Source of the DNA: Alectoria sarmentosa
Taxonomy: Eukaryota > Ascomycota > Lecanoromycetes > Lecanorales > Parmeliaceae
Reading direction: 5' to 3'
DNA length: 64,000 bases
NCBI GenBank assembly: GCA_009733775.1
Contig: WOGZ01000084.1
Location: 1 to 64,000, forward strand
The notes under the pieces are model-generated. The model was given only the letters and a program-made list of their open reading frames with translations, was not told where the DNA came from and ran no database searches. Position numbers and translations under genes: made by a program. This document shows, in pieces, positions 24,148-37,168 of this stretch (position 1 is the stretch's first letter; the number at the start of each line of letters is the position of its first letter).

Positions 24148-25004
24148 AAGCTGGGGGCTAGTCGGGCCGATCTGCGCATACACGAGCTCTAGGGGCGCCG
24201 GTGTGCTAGGGGCTGACCCTGATATTTGACTTTAGCGACCCGGACGGTGTACCCGAGGACCCGAAGGATCCATCACGGTCATCATCATCATCATAATCAT
24301 TCATCATCCATCATCTCATGCGCAAGGCCCCGGAATTATGACGCATGTCACCCTCCCACGAACCACTCTGAATCGTATGATAATCAGGTTGACGTTGGGA
24401 TGGGTCCTCCAGAGATCTCCCCTCGCAATCAATTTTGACAGGTGGGTGTGAATAACGCAGCCAGGCTGGCTCTACCTATTAATCCCTCCGGACATTGCTG
24501 GCTGTGCATCAAGTCACAAACACCTCCATATTGATTGGATCCAACTTCTGGACTTGGCGCTTGCCACCCCAAGGCTTTCCAGATGGGCGGTCAGTGCAAC
24601 AGTAAAATGGAGCCTTGGGCAACGCTGTATCTCGGATGGAACGACTGTAGCCTTACTCGCGTCCAACTTTGATTAATATACCTAGCTCTCTTCTTATGTG
24701 GTCAAAATGCGCATCATCTACTCGTATGCCACATCGTCTCAGGACACCTCCCACTTCTTGCAAATTTCATATCCGCCATCGACTCATCTTCATCGCTATC
24801 CGTCAGGACCAGGGCGACATCTAGACAAATAACGGCTAGGATCACATTATCACCTATACACTCGATTTTTTGGGACTCATTTTACTCACGATTTCATCTG
24901 GGTCTCTTCAAATTCTCCTCAAATGGGGAAAGAGGGTTCCGCGTCCTTGCTCTAAGTGCGACTAAGTTGGTATCTCAATCGAGATTGGCCTCGTCGCGAT
25001 CAAC
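24148..25004. other. intergenic, GC-balanced flank
   Basis: GC content returns to normal at once after the inverted-repeat terminus. A GC-rich stretch at 24,150-24,215 (GGGGCTAGTCGGGCCGATCT) and a CAT-rich run at 24,278-24,315 are present. No gene was recognised; the promoter of the following membrane-protein relic should lie here. Confidence 0.45.
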
Positions 25005-26267
25005 ATGGTTGATTATCTTTCACTTTCAAAATCTTTGCCACCTTCATCTAGTCTGCAAGACGCTTTATGGTCATGGCAACATAAAGCCACTCTGTATACC
25101 AATGGTTGCAATCAGACGGACGGCCCTCCAAATTGCACAGCAGCTTGTCAGAATCCGTCCCAAGCATTTTCCTCGCTAGAGACCTTACACAACTGCGTTC
25201 TTTACATTGGTATTGCCGATGCGTACGCCAGCCAGAACTTGAGCAGCGAAGACACCAAATCGGCCGATCATCTTTTGATCCAGAAGAGCCACTTGCGTTC
25301 TCCAGTCTCGCAAAATGTCAACTCTACCATTACAGCGTGCTTTGATGCGTATTGTGACGGTCCTGACGATTCGACATTTTGTAAGGGACTCATGTCGAGT
25401 GCACAATGGGAAGGGACTCCCCCAGACACCTCCAACTACTCAACAAATTTCAATCCATATGAATTTAGTAGTCACCCTGACGACCTGTGCGATTTCATGG
25501 CGTGGATATCTCTCTTGAATCCAGACATCGGTGGGATAGGCGTCTATGCTTCGTACTGGATTTAATCTGGCCTTGCCTTGCTAGGGACTTTTCTAGTCTT
25601 ACTATGGGGCTGGGGCACCCGTTACATATGTCTTCCAAGCATGGCTGGACGACGCGGCAACAACGCAACCAAGCCTGCCAAAGGCGGTTCAGTGACATTT
25701 GAAAAGCGGCGTCTTGCCAGTCTGACGGCAGCACTAACAGATTTTCAGAAAGCTCAGTGCTTCTTTATGTTGGCGGTCACTACTGCGGCTCTAATAAACA
25801 ATGCCAATGGCGGACTCTCACCCGTCAGCCTGCAACAGCTATATGACAATTATTCCCTTCTTGCGAGCGTCGCCATCAGCGGGTCTCTACCCATTACTGC
25901 TACGCTCTTGGCGCTACACATGGTCGACATGATATCAGGTTATCTCCTAGCGCTCTCTGGGTGTACCGTGGCGCTCTCGATCGCCACCGTCGCTGACATC
26001 GGCATTTTCAAACCTAGTCCTGCTAATTTAGAAAGCATACGGGCTCAGTCTTGGAAAGGAACAATTCCTGAGTGTGGTAAGCTCGATATCAGTGTTTACT
26101 GTTTATACCAAGGCAGTGATTCAAGCAACAACTATGTCTGGGGAATAATGGCATACTGTCTTCTCGTACTGTTATATATTTTCGCATATCACCTTTGAGC
26201 TTTCAGAGACCCTCTGAAAAATCAGACTCGGCCGTGGGTTCTGCGCTTGGTCTCGTGCATGAGCTCA

Positions 26268-26440
26268 TGTCAGGGACTGAACGTAGGATCAAATGACATG
26301 GGTGTTACAGTATGAATAGAATATCAATTATGGTGTTTCTATCTAGTAGAAGCATGTGCATATATAGGCCGCAAGGCCTTGGCGCGCTAGGTCGATAGTC
26401 GGGTCGTACGCTGCATGGAGAAAAGGGTGAAATCATAACA
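26268..26440 (-). repeat. LTR (3' in element orientation)
   Basis: 173 nt, TGTCAGGGACTGAACG to AATCATAACA. It differs from the partner LTR almost only by transitions and keeps normal GC content, including AGGCCGCAAGGCCTTGGCGC. Confidence 0.88.
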
Positions 26441-28303
26441 TTACCCCCCTCTTAAAACATGTCATGTTTTTATGACTTCTTGAATGGCGACAGCGGGGTA
26501 GCGATAGCGAGGTTCATAAATACATTCATCATATTTATCATATTCATCTTGCATATATGCGTGTATGCGTGTGTTCATCAAAATCGAAACTTTTTCGTAT
26601 ATCGACGAAGACGTTTTCAGCATTCAAACCTTTAGAGATCGTAATAATAAATCAAATTTCATAAAAAGTAACTTTGAACGTAATCATTAGATGTGTAAAG
26701 AAGAGTAATTAAATAAAAAGTGATTTCGAAGAAAAGATGTTAAATAATGAAATCGCATAATTTGTCGTAAAAAAATTAAAATTATAATAATCGAACGAAT
26801 TTGAATCGTTGAAAAACGCAAAGTTCGATATTTTGTCGAATCGAATATTGATTATATGTTAATCGAATGCAATTAAATTACGTTGTAAATGTATTTAAAA
26901 AATATAAAAATAATAAATTTAATGCAAGTTTATATATTATTTCTTTTCGATAGCCTTTTTCTTAATAAACAATGTTTTGATTTTCTTAAATGATAACGAT
27001 ATAAATTGTTTATAAACCTCGATTTAATTGAGTCGATGATCATATTTAAGATATTTGAAACATCGTTTTTTTTCCTCAGTAATGTTTTAAATTTATTCGA
27101 ATATGTGAACTTCGTAAGAGATGCAGTGGTTAAAAATTCTCCTTTATCGATTTTTTTTATATCAAATAAAACTTAAAGGCGTATATTTTAATTGCATTTT
27201 CGTAATCGTTTTATATATTAATTATATGTGAATATAATTTCGTTTAAGATTTAAAAACGGAGTTTGAGAGTGATAAGTCGTTTCAAAATAAAAATCTTGA
27301 AACTTTCGTTAAATTTAATGAGATTATAGTAATTGAAAAGCGAGTATAAAATTTATCGAATGTCTTATTTTTAATATATTTTATAATCATATCGAGCTGT
27401 GTAACTTAACATCGCATTTAATTAATTTATCGAAATCGTCGAATATGTTATAAAGCTATTTGATCAATTTTTTAAATGTGATACAAAGATTATTATTTAT
27501 GAAATTCGTACGAGTTTTAAAAATGTTAAATGCAATTTATTTGCAATGATCTCGAACGTAATTTATTTTTTCACGCTTTATAAAATATAACATAACGCTT
27601 TAACGAAATTTTGCGTTTAAATAAAATCGCCACTCATCTCATTTATCTTTTTTATAGTAAAAAAAAGAAATATCGAGGTATTTTTTGTTATGTCTCGATT
27701 TAATATGCTACGTAATAATCTTTTTCGTAAAAAAATTTATTTTAATTGATTGTTTCGTATTTTTCGCATTGAAATTCAAAGACTTTAAAATAATTGTCTC
27801 TTTAATAATCATAACCTTAATTTTCGTTTTTAATTCTTTATTTTTTATCGTTATAATTTTAATGTTAAAGCGATATAAATCTCGTGACGCTCGTAAATAT
27901 GTGATAATAATGTTAAAATCACGAATAATGTTTTTTAACGCTTAAATCCTCGCGGATTCTTTAAGCGATGTTTTTTTTTTTACGATTCGAATTAATAATA
28001 GATAGTCGAATAATCGTATTATAAAATAAATAAACAAATAAATAAATAAGAGAAAATCGAGTTGTTTTTATAAATAAACACGTAAATAAATAATAATTAT
28101 TCGAAATATCTTTGCAAAAGTAAGTAAATAAATAAATAAATAAATAAATAAAATAAACGAATCTTCGAGATCTTTTCGCAAATAAACAAATGAATAAATA
28201 ATCGTTATTTGTGATATTTTCGCAAATAAACGATAAATAAAGTAAACAATGAGCAAACAATCAATAATAATTCGCTTACGACTATGTTGAATAGTTGATA
28301 TTA

Positions 28304-28474
28304 TGTTAGAGACTGAACGTAGAATCAAATTATATGGGTGTTACAATATGAATAGAATATCAATTATGGTGTTTTGATTTAGTAGAAGCATGTGCATGTG
28401 TAGGCCGCAAGGCCTTGGCGCATTAGGCCGATAGTCGGGCCGTGCGCTGTAGGGAGGAGGGTGAAACCATGACA
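28304..28474 (-). repeat. LTR (5' in element orientation)
   Basis: 171 nt, TGTTAGAGACTGAACG to AACCATGACA; partner of 26268-26440. Followed directly by the target duplicate GCTCA. Confidence 0.88.
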
Positions 28475-29268
28475 GCTCAACACGAACTTTGCAACTTGTC
28501 GTTGTACCGCTTAGTTTAGTCTTCAATAGGGACTCTTCCATTTTGATTATGGGGTCTCTGACACTCGCCTATCTAGCCGTTCTACCATTTCGTCGCCTCC
28601 GTTGCGCCAGAAAGATCAATTCTACGGGGTTCATAAGTTTCAGATGTGGCCTTGATCTGCTAGCGTGGGTGTCATGGCTTGCGGCTTTCGCTTTTGATCG
28701 GAACCCTTTCAGCTTTTTCATTTGGCTGACGTTCACAATTTCGACCGTCCAAATGCTACGTAAAGCCTACATTGAAGATACCAAGATTCGAATGTGGGCT
28801 CTGAAGTATCGACACTTGGCTTGCAGGGATGAAACACTGCCAACGTCATCATTGGGCAACCACAGCATAGGAACGCATTTACGGACATCGTCCATCATCA
28901 TCATGAAAGCTTCCGTCACCCTTGTCACGCTGATCTCCATTCCTATCGACATTTTGGAGAATAGGGCGGCTTCTCACGACTGGCCCCGCAAGTATAGGTG
29001 CTTCCTAGTCATTTGCCTATACTGGATGATCTTCCTGGGTTGCATCGTCAGCTTCGTATTCGTTTTCCAAGGTCTTGCTTCATTCTGGGCCAAAGTTGAC
29101 ACTACGAGTTGGACCTTCGGTCAGATTGTCGCCCTTACGGTATGGGCACCACCTCTGTGCGAGTATTTTCATCTTGAACTGCGGGGTATGACACGCGGCT
29201 TCCAGCATCGTCTGCTGCCACCATATAACATTCTTGCAACGGTCACTACCGCTCACCCGGTTCCATAG

Positions 29269-29959
29269 CAGGAAGTCTGTGAAGAGACCAAAGACCACAC
29301 GATGCCGACGTCAGAACCTGTTCACGCGAGATTGGAAGACTTGCATCCTGTAACTCGGCCTCTGCTGGTAGCGAACAGAACAAATCAGGAGGTCTAGCGC
29401 GATTGAAGGCGGGATCAGCCTCGAGGGTGCTAAATAATCACTGTGCAAGCACTGCAATTTGTTGGCATTTTGAATTACTTGGCACCTTTACTAGCCTCTT
29501 GTTCGAAATAGGAAGGGGGTGGGGGTTGCATGAAGTATGCTGTGGCTCTGAAAGATGATGAAATCGAATGAAAAGAAGCCGTTGCCAGGTGCAAAGGATG
29601 GGTGTATATATAGAGAGAGAACTCTTTTCATGACCAACGTGTCTCCTGCTATGATCGATCGCTTTTCTGAAAACGTTCCATGCGATGGGTCCATGTGCGT
29701 GCCGTAGCTACCATGCTCTCTGAACGGACCTCCCATGCAACTCACTGAACCCACAGTCCCGCTGTAGCGATTTTGATTTTTTTTGTTTCTACCTGATAGT
29801 ACTTATCTTGACAAAAAAGAAAACATCTCAATTTATATCTCACCCCGTCAGGGTAGGTGGGTGGTCTCGTAGCTTGTTGGTGCGCACGCTGCTTTCCGAA
29901 AAAAAAGCGATGAAATCAAACCCCAACCCCATCTCCCTCCCAACCTTGGAAGAAACCCT
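29269..29959. other. intergenic, nothing recognised
   Basis: Lies between the end of the membrane-protein relic and the end of the amidohydrolase relic. No family-like open frame was seen. Confidence 0.45.
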
Positions 29960-30968
29960 CAAAGCATTCTCCCTATATATAAATCATCTCCCTCATACCC
30001 CCTCCTCCATCTCATAACCCCTCGAGAGCGCCTGATCGCTGCACTCGGCCTCGACCGTCGCGTACGGGAAAAATCCACTCCCATACCATACAGCACCCGC
30101 CCCCTCCTCGGGCGCGCCCACCTGAGCAGCGAATCCAGCACGTTTCGCACTCCCCACTCAACGCGACGTCGAAATAAAATAGAAAGCTCTTTGCATCCAT
30201 CCTCCACAATCTGCCTTCCCCCCCCCCACCCCCCCTTCTCGGCGACGCCTCCGTCAGCAAGATTCGCGAACAGGAACCAAACATTGCGCATCCGAGCGCC
30301 CAGGCCAAAAAAACGTGCAACGTGCCGGCCCGCGTGGGAGAGGATGATCTGAACAGGTCGGGAAATTTGCCGCTTGCGGCCGCTGATGACGAGATTCGCA
30401 GGCCGTGCGCGTCGTTTCCGTGCGGTGCGGGTAGTCGATGATGGGCTGCCGGCAGCTGGGGCGCTCGCCCACGTTGGCTGAGGGCGTGTGGCAGGGGTGG
30501 GCGAAGATGACTGCGTGGCGATTATCGAGCTCGGCCCAGATGGGCTCGGAGCCCTTGTGGCCGAGATGCTTTGCCATCATAGGACGGTGAAGAGCGTGAT
30601 GTCATCAGCCTTGAGCTCGTCGAGCGCGTGCTTATAGCCTCAATGGCGACCCTCAACGTCCGTGAGGCTGGGTAGCGCGCTGAAGAAAGCCGAAGTTGTC
30701 GGGCTGATTGGTGCGGAGGGAGACGGCGTAATCGTTCCATTTGCGAGCGAGGGCGCGGCCGGATGCGGCGTTGTCTTTGGCGGGGGATCCGGCGATTTCG
30801 GCCTCGGGGGCGGAGAGGGACAGGATGGAGTTTGAGGTTTAGAGTTTGGTCATGAGCGAGGAGGAGGCGTCGAGGCTCCAGGGCTTGGACGGGAGCGCCG
30901 GCGGAGGAGAGGGCGGTGCGGTAGAATTCGCGGAGGGTTTGGTGGTGGATGTCGATTTTGCCGGCCAT
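29960..30968 (-). pseudogene. decayed amidohydrolase-2 (ACMSD/decarboxylase-like)
   Basis: Reading from the ATG at 30968 gives MAGKIDIHHQTLREFYRTAL, the N-terminal metal-site region of the amidohydrolase-2 family, but the second metal His of HxH appears as Gln in HHQ. Recognisable pieces then alternate between frames: SILSLSAPEAEIAGSPAKDN, NDYAVSLRTNQPDNFGF, KHALDELKADDITLFT, KHLGHKGSEPIWAELDNRHA, HPCHTPSANVGERP, QIILSHAGRH and a C-terminal VLDSLLRWARP with VLYGMGVDF, in the order expected for aminocarboxymuconate-semialdehyde or resorcylate decarboxylase-type proteins. Many frame changes and several stops make it non-functional. No intron model I tried joins them. A mutated poly-C/G tract at about 30,218-30,238 is one of the break points. 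Confidence 0.75.
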
Positions 30969-32459
30969 TCTAGGGATAAAAAGATCGGGTGGGGGAGGTA
31001 CTGGTTTGAATCTTTATATTAATGAAGTGATTGATGTGAGGGGTAGATTGCTGCATTGGTTTCTGGGTTAGGGTTTGCTTTTCATACATAGCCGGCCATC
31101 TTCGAGCATCCGGGGGTGGTATGCGTCGGATGTGCTCGGGACACCGATCATTCCACAGACTGACCCTGCATTCGTCAAAAAAAAGACAAGTGTTGACACG
31201 ATTCCCTTGCGCTCTCCCATCTGCCATCCTCTATGAAGCATCGGTCTGCGTCCTTCGGCTCCGTGCGGTATCTATTCACTATTCGAGCGAGCGATGGCGT
31301 CGCTCGGAACGATGAATTGTGTTATAGTTGGAAGTCGTGTCAGGCCTTTGGACTCACTCGAGTAGCCGGCGTTGGATTGAATCAGGATCCGACTATCCCC
31401 CGGCTCTCGTCATCCATCATCCGTTGAGGAGGGCCCACCAGGTCGGCGCGGTTCTTTACGGAAACCCCCCCTCGCGCAAACAGCGAGGACATTATAAACG
31501 TTGGCCGCATGCCGACTTGAGGCTGGATCGTGGTTTCATAGAGTCCTAGGCTCGGTGCCTATTCATCTTCAAGGCAGAGAGAGACCCGAAGAAATCTGAG
31601 GGATCATACAGAGCCCTACAGCGTCTGGTTGAAGAAGAGGGCGGAATTGATGTAATCCGGGAAATCTTGCGAACCGATGCTTTGTGAAAACAACGGGGAA
31701 AACCAGAATTCGAGTTAGTCTCATAGAGCTGGAACAGGTGCTCGGCGCGCGCCGACTGTCGGAAGCGGTTCAAAAAAGTGACGGATGTTCATTTCTTGGC
31801 GCTGATAAAGACCGAGGTGTCGGAAGCTGCACCTGCATCCAGCACCCTAACGATAGATTTTGATATGGAACAGTTGCTTGGAAACCTAGATCTAAGTCGG
31901 CCCCAGAACTTTGTCCGACAAAAATTGGTCTCGAAGTCATCATAACGTCGACAAAGGTCGCTCTCAACTTTCGATCCAATCTGAAAAGGCATCAGACGTG
32001 TTGGGAGTCTTTTCGGAGGCTGAGCGACCGGAATTTGGGGGTTAGTCTATTTGAGATATATGCAAGAAGAAGGAAACGGATGATCAGGAAGCTTTGCTAT
32101 AGAAAATCTTGCTGTAAGACGTTGAATATACTGGTTTCGCTCCGCTATCTGTCGAGGGTAATCGCTTCGTGTGCTTCTGTTGTCATTTGAAAGGAGCTTT
32201 GATTCATAGCATTGTGGTGAGCTTCAAATATAGAAGCATCATCAACAGAAATCAGATTCAGACCAGAAATTGAAAGCCTAATCCGTGTTGCCCACAACAC
32301 TACAAGTCCAGAATGAAAAGGTTTTGCTCTATGTCACCGCAGCACAGCAGCAATTGCTCCCATTTTCCTTGAGACTCAAAAGTCCACGAAAGAGAAATGT
32401 GGCCTTCAAAGCCCGGTGTTTAGGTCTGAATATGGCCAAGGCCCAGAGTTCCCGATATG
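30969..32459. other. intergenic with a dispersed repeat copy
   Basis: Normal GC content. No gene was recognised apart from overlapping short frames on both strands. It contains the first copy of a dispersed repeat (31789-31920) and ends at the target duplication of the copia-type element. Confidence 0.45.
31789..31920. repeat. dispersed repeat, copy 1
   Basis: About 130 nt containing TAAAGACCGAGGTGTCGGAAG, read as TAAAGACCGAGGTGTCGGAA plus G, and TTTTGATATGGAACAGTTGC. It matches 45937-46076 in the same orientation with mismatches and a small indel. On the minus strand both copies keep a similar peptide reading (PYQNL..., then LPTPRSL or LSPSDTS), so an old gene fragment is possible. Confidence 0.65.
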
Positions 32460-32807
32460 TGTTGTTTGAACCCACTCATTAGGTAATAGACTCGCTTATA
32501 TGTGTCATACGAAGGATTATATGTGTCATACGGAAGATTCATGTGGGTCATATAAGTTCGGCAAATGATCATGAAAGTAATATTTCTAAGTTCGCCACTT
32601 TTCGATAAGGAATTTATAAAAATTCGATAATTGTTCGAGTTCGATTTCGAAGCCCCTTTGTTTTATATAGATTGAATTATGATCGTTTTTATGCTTTTCT
32701 CTTTATGTTATTTAAACACGATCATTATTATAATCATAATCACAATTTATTATTATTGAAATCATTTGATTATTAATTATTCCGCTCTGCAATCTATTCT
32801 CGCAACA
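32460..32807 (+). repeat. 5' LTR of the copia element
   Basis: 348 nt, TGTTGTTTGAACCC to TTCTCGCAACA. Differences from the 3' LTR are overwhelmingly transitions. Confidence 0.88.
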
Positions 32808-35800
32808 AATTATAAATTCGATTAATTTATTTATCAAATAATTATTAAACGAGATCTCGTTATTATTTCAATGAAATAAAATATAACATTCGTCGATCGA
32901 GAGACGACGTTATTAAGTTTTTACATCATTAAATAAGATTTAAATTCGTTAAATGAGAAGTTTATAGCATTTATCAAAAAAAATAAAAGATAAATATTAA
33001 AAATCGATTTGAACGATTTGAATAAGTCGTTATTGAAACATTCACATATTAAGCTATTTATTTTAAAAACTCATAATCATAATAATTAAATTCAAATTCA
33101 CAAAATGTTTTTTATAAAACGTGACATATGAGATATTATAAAAAATATTAGAAAATGCTCGAACGATAATAAAGAAAAACGTAATTAAATGTTTATAAAT
33201 CATTGAATAATTATTATGTTAATTGTTAATGTAAAAAAAACGCAATAGAATTATATAAACAATATAAATTCATTTAAAAACGTATAAAACGAGTTAAAAT
33301 AATTTTATGAAGTAAATGATAAAAGACGTTTATTATTTATATTATAACGTTTTTTCGATTATATTAAAAGCAGCGATGAATTAATCGATAAAATAACGAT
33401 GGCTTTGAAATAATTAAGCGACGAAATTTATAATCTCGTATCGAATATAAAGTTATCGAATATATATTATGCGATCGTGATCGTGAATGTATGTTAAAAA
33501 AACGAATGCGATATAATGAAGCACATTTTAAATCAAATCGATATTTTATTATAACATTAACTTTAAAATAACTTCGTATTGTGAAATAAGACATCAAATA
33601 TAAAAATAGCTCAAATATCGTTAACACGAAAAAAAATCGTGATGATAAATAGAGTTAAAAAAATCGCTCGAAAAACAATAATCTCGCAAACGTCGAATGT
33701 TTTAAATGTAATAAAAAAGATAATTATAAATCGAATTGTTTTAATTTTAAGAAAAAAGGGGAAAAGGCGGATAAAAACGATATTTTATAATCAAAAAATA
33801 ATCGTAAAATTTTCAACAAATTTATAACTCGCTTTTTTAAATAAAAAGATAAAGTCGTTATTATAACGAAAAAAGAGAATAATAATATGAAAGATATATT
33901 TCGCAAAAAACGTGTTTGAATGATTATATATCGTAAACAAGTCACGAAAATTCTCGAATAAATCATCGATTCGAGAATCACACGTCACATAACATTTTAA
34001 AAAAATTTATTCGTCAACATAATTCATTACGATAAAATAATGAAATTCGATAATTAAGGTGAATTATTATATGAAAATATAAACGATATTCGTATACGAG
34101 TCGATCGTCAAACACAAATTTTGAAGAATGTATTTTATGTATCAAACATAAAAATCAATTTGTTATCTATCATCGCCTTTGATAAACGTAAATTTTTAAT
34201 ATACTTCGATAATTAAATGATACGAATCATTAACAAAAAAACGAATAATGTCGTCGTTTTTAATTATGTGAAAAATGGTCTTTACGAGTTGATTGATTGC
34301 AATTTCGATAAAACATTTATATCGATCGATCGAATAATTATAATCATTACGAAGGTCTTATTTAAACGTAAACACTTTATTCTCATAATATTCGAATTAA
34401 TATATTAACGATTTAATCATTCGAGGGCATATAGATTAAAAAATTTACATTTTTATACTCATAAAGTGAATCGATTTAAGGTTTTAAAAGATTTTGATTA
34501 CGATATATGTAATGTTACGAAAATAATCAAAATTATTAATAAAAAGTCTCATATGAAAATTACGATATTTGCAATAAGAATATATATCGATTTTTAAAAT
34601 AAGTTTTTTATCGATAACATTAAATAAGAATGTGTGTATTTCGTGTCGTTTATTAATAAAATAATTGAACGAGCGATGATACGACTTATCGCATTCAAAA
34701 TCGAAATTTATGATTTTTTGATTCACGAGATCAAACACTTATTAATTGAAAATAAAAAGTTGATAATATGTATTCATATTAACAATACATTAAAATATAA
34801 AATCATCGAGAAAAAATTACGCGACATAAATGTTTATATAAAATTTATTTTTATTTATATCGCATATTAGAATAAAATCTCGAAAAGATTTAATAAAATT
34901 GTGATTATAATAATTAAAGTAATGCTTATATAATCGAAATTGTTATTATTTTTTTAAGCAAAAGCGATAATATACGCGTGTTATATTTATAATAAACTTT
35001 TTGTTAAAAAAAGTAAGTTATTTAAAAAATAATGAATAGAAATAATGTTAAATTTTAATAATGAGAGAATATTTAAATGTGTGTATAAAGTGTTTTTATT
35101 TAAGAAATAGCGACGAAGTAAGTTATATAATGTGAATTATTTGAAAATATATATCGAATATCATTTAAAGACTTAATATCGTGTTTATAGGTCTGATAAA
35201 AATCGATTCGAATAATTTACGAATATAATTTTTTATAAGCATCGAAAAGGCTTGAAATTGCTATCTAAAGATTTATTTTCGAAATTCGACTTCGTGCGTG
35301 TAAAAATAACACTTATATTATTTAACGACGATGATATTATTAATAATGTCGTTGAGATAATGAATAAATACATATTTAACGATAACGATGATCAGAAAAA
35401 CGATAAAATCTCAATTAATGACATCACAACGTCGTCAATAAACGAATAAAATAATGATTTAAAAAAGTTTATATTAAAGAGAGACTCTCATCAAATAACC
35501 TTCAATTATTATAAAAAAGATTTATAATCTCGTTTATTAAATAATAATAATGAAAAAACTTTTTCTTTCGCAATTAATGAGATCTCGAAAATTTTAAATA
35601 TTATTTTAAATAAACGTCGAATAATCGAAATTTCGACTTCTTAAATCGAATTTAATTCGATTTCAAATGTTATTATTATAAGTTCAACATTTATTTTCAT
35701 ATTAAAAAACAATATATAACGTTTTATAAAGTTTATAATTATATTTATCAAATCGTCACGTATTTGTAAAACGAATAATCGTGTGAAGTTCGATAAGATT

Positions 35801-36868
35801 TTTGATTTTAAAAATCAAACACATATCGTATAACACATCGAGTTTACGATTTATAAAGAAATCATTAATGAATCTGATACGTTTAAATGAAAACCTATTA
35901 TCGTCAAATAGATTATCGATTTAATAATTAATAATATTTGAAAATTCAGCGATTTACTTATCGAGCGCAAGTTTATTAATTGCAAATGAATATTCAAAAT
36001 CAAATATAATTTCGATAAGATCATCGATTAATATAAAATAAAATTAATTATTCGAGAATATTCACAAATGAAAAAAATAAATCATAACGAAACGTTCGCA
36101 TTTACTTTTAAATTTGAGTTATTAAAATTATTGTTCGCCTTAATAATTTATTTGAATTTATTAATTCATTAATTAAACGTTAATAACGCGTATTTTAATA
36201 GCGATTTATACGACGAAATTTACATAATGATATCGCTCGAATATTTAAATGCTATTAATAATAAAGTGCTTCGTCTATTAAAAGAATTGTACAATTTTAA
36301 ATAATTAATTCGTATTTGAAATATGAAATTCGAGAAAATCATTATTAAGATGAGATTTAAATTTATATTTTCGAATAAATATATTTATATTCGAATTATA
36401 GATTTAGAGCTAATTATCGTCGCTTTTTATATTAACGATATTCTCATTTTTATTATAATCGAGATTTTAATAAACATTATTAAAAACGATATTAAGACAT
36501 TTTTTAAAATGAAAGATTTCGACTCAATCGATAAAATATTCGATATTTAAATATATCATATCGTTATTATTTTAACTTTTGATTAATTATAATATGTTAA
36601 AAAGATTTTTCACGAGTATAAAATGAAGTAATGCATTTCGATTATTATATTATTTAATGAATACGAAATAATCGAGATTACGCGTTTCGACGAAAAACGC
36701 ATTAATTAATTAAGTTATTAAAAACGCATTAAAAGTCTCATATATTTTATGATTGATACACGATTTGATTTAGCCTTTGCGATCGATAAGTTAAATTAAT
36801 TTTATTATGATTTTATTGTGCGTTATTTGAATGCAATCAATCAAATATTCAAATACATCGTCGATATT

Positions 36869-37168
36869 TGTCAGATCGAATGGTCGTATGCGTCTCATAT
36901 AGAATATGCGTTATCGTGACGCCATCTTTCATGAATTTCCATAAGGACTGCAAAATTCAGATTTAATTGAATTAATCTCGCAGTTATCTCGCTGATGAAG
37001 GTGCTTGATAAACATATGTTTATTTGATATGTTTCGAAATTTTTCTTTTGATCTTTAAAGATTAATTTTATCACATAATTTAATTATTAAATTCAATAAT
37101 GACATTATGTCTTTTATATATATTTATTTATTTGCGTTTGCTTAACGACGTAGATAATACGCCTTATA
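36869..37168 (+). repeat. 5' LTR of the nested gypsy element
   Basis: 300 nt, starting TGTCAGATCGAATGG and ending CGCCTTATA (probably ...TACA before mutation). The partner at 43739-44038 has exactly the same length. Confidence 0.86.

Larger units (their letters stand above)
26268..28474 (-). mobile_element. short LTR retroelement inserted in the membrane-protein gene
   Basis: 2207 nt, with LTRs 26268-26440 and 28304-28474 and a perfect 5-bp target duplication GCTCA (26263-26267 and 28475-28479). On the minus strand a polypurine tract (AAGAGGGGGGTAA) abuts the 26268-26440 LTR. TAATATCA, a plausible RIP-altered form of the initiator-tRNA primer site TGGTATCA, abuts the other LTR. The element therefore reads right to left. 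The interior (1863 nt) is extremely AT-rich with no recognisable protein, and includes a TAAA-rich run at about 28,025-28,260. It is too short for a full gag-pol, so it is either non-autonomous or internally deleted. Confidence 0.87.
25005..29268 (+). pseudogene. multi-pass membrane protein gene, two nonsense codons and an LTR-element insertion
   Basis: The coding parts are 25005-26267 and 28480-29268. Leaving out 26268-28479 (element plus one duplicate of GCTCA) joins them in frame, 2052 nt or 684 codons, without any intron. Two in-frame stops remain: TAA at 25563 (after ASYWI) and TGA at 26196 (after AYHL); both are one C-to-T change from Gln (CAA) and Arg (CGA) codons. The protein has a Cys-rich N-terminal extracellular part (NGCNQTDGPPNC, ETLHNCVLYIGIADAYASQN, LCDFMAWISLLNPDIGGIGV), then several hydrophobic helices, and ends with the signature WTFGQIVALTVWAPPLCEYF followed by HLELRGM. 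This architecture occurs in an uncharacterised family of fungal integral membrane proteins. Its function is unknown. Any product here would stop after about 186 residues, before the first helix. Confidence 0.85.

Noticed and set aside
28025..28260. regularly spaced TAAA-type repeats, at first sight array-like
   Set aside because: Simple-sequence run within the LTR element. No spacer-repeat structure, so not a CRISPR array, which would not be expected in a fungus.
30012..30320. Gly-rich and Cys-containing minus-strand frame
   Set aside because: One of the shifted frames of the amidohydrolase relic, passing through a homopolymer tract, not a separate gene.
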